From NCBI GenBank assembly GCA_003531345.1, contig DQGZ01000083.1, positions 1 to 6,566 of the forward strand: DNA of 6,566 nt, written 5' to 3'. Each line of letters starts with the position of its first letter. Positions within the stretch are counted from its first letter, which is position 1. Positions 6,496 through 6,566 of the stretch are shown piece after piece. Source of the DNA: Alphaproteobacteria bacterium (GTDB lineage: Bacteria > Pseudomonadota > Alphaproteobacteria > Rickettsiales > UBA8987). A model generated the notes under the pieces. The model searched no databases, had not been told where the DNA came from, and saw only the letters and a list, made by a program, of their open reading frames with translations. Made by a program: the position numbers and the translations under genes.

Positions 6496-6507
6496 TTGTT
6501 AGGTTAA
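6496..6507 (+). repeat. 12-base intergenic word, copy 2 (TTGTTAGGTTAA)
   Basis: Identical to 4849-4860 and in the same orientation, eight bases after the ilvC stop codon. A related TTAGGTT word recurs at 6514-6520, and its complement (AACCTAA) occurs before ilvC at 5443-5449. The word may therefore belong to a small dispersed intergenic family. Confidence 0.45.
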
Positions 6508-6559
6508 AGGTATTAGGTTTTAGATATACAGATTTAAAAAACACAATATTCTAATACCT
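6508..6559. repeat. AT-rich inverted repeat downstream of ilvC
   Basis: AGGTATTAG at 6508-6516 is a perfect inverted match to CTAATACCT at 6551-6559, with 34 bases between. Within that loop GTTTT at 6517-6521 can pair with AAAAC at 6538-6542, leaving an 8-base bulge on the 3' side. It could fold in ilvC mRNA and act in termination or RNA stability. The AT-rich stem, long loop and lack of a U-tract make it unlike a classic rho-independent terminator. The right side reaches the window edge, so the element may be longer. Confidence 0.5.
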
Positions 6560-6566
6560 AACACCT

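Noticed and set aside
6497..6520. Telomere-like TTAGG repeats
   Set aside because: There are only two or three imperfect copies in a bacterial gene context. Similarity to eukaryotic telomere repeats is coincidental.

Overview
The window looks like a stretch of bacterial chromosome with low to moderate G+C. By hand count it is about 30% G+C in the first gene and in the HEPN gene, and about 42% in the parts of the beta-oxidation genes that I sampled. Codon choice is AT-leaning, and several starts have weak or no Shine-Dalgarno sequence. The IlvC and the dehydrogenase-first beta-oxidation fusion resemble alphaproteobacterial proteins from memory. The taxon is an inference, because there is no rRNA or marker gene to prove it.

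Layout, left to right. (1) The 3' part of an AT-rich gene with a J-domain-like HPD motif runs in from the left edge. (2) A complete thiolase gene (fadA-like) follows. (3) A 206-base gap holds a possible 40-codon ORF, a 7-A run where one base of frame change would extend it, and an extended -10 promoter motif. (4) A two-gene MNT-HEPN (MntA-HepT) toxin-antitoxin module follows, with a 4-base ATGA overlap. (5) After 4 bases comes an 800-codon fusion protein (3-hydroxyacyl-CoA dehydrogenase then enoyl-CoA hydratase, FadN-type). (6) Convergent to it, on the minus strand, is a GNAT N-acetyltransferase. (7) Divergent from that, with a good sigma70-type promoter, is ilvC (ketol-acid reductoisomerase). 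(8) The last 78 bases carry an AT-rich inverted repeat that shares a 12-base word with the gap after the fusion gene.

How the genes work together. The thiolase and the FadN-type fusion together supply hydration, 3-hydroxyacyl oxidation and thiolysis of the fatty-acid beta-oxidation spiral, so they are expected to be partners. The toxin-antitoxin pair lies directly between them on the same strand, with tight spacing. It may therefore share their transcript while also having its own promoter. IlvC belongs to branched-chain amino acid synthesis and is a separate transcription unit.

The most interesting point is the complete MNT-HEPN module, with all signature residues intact, between two enzyme genes of one pathway. 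No CRISPR array, tRNA, rRNA, transposase or phage gene was seen.
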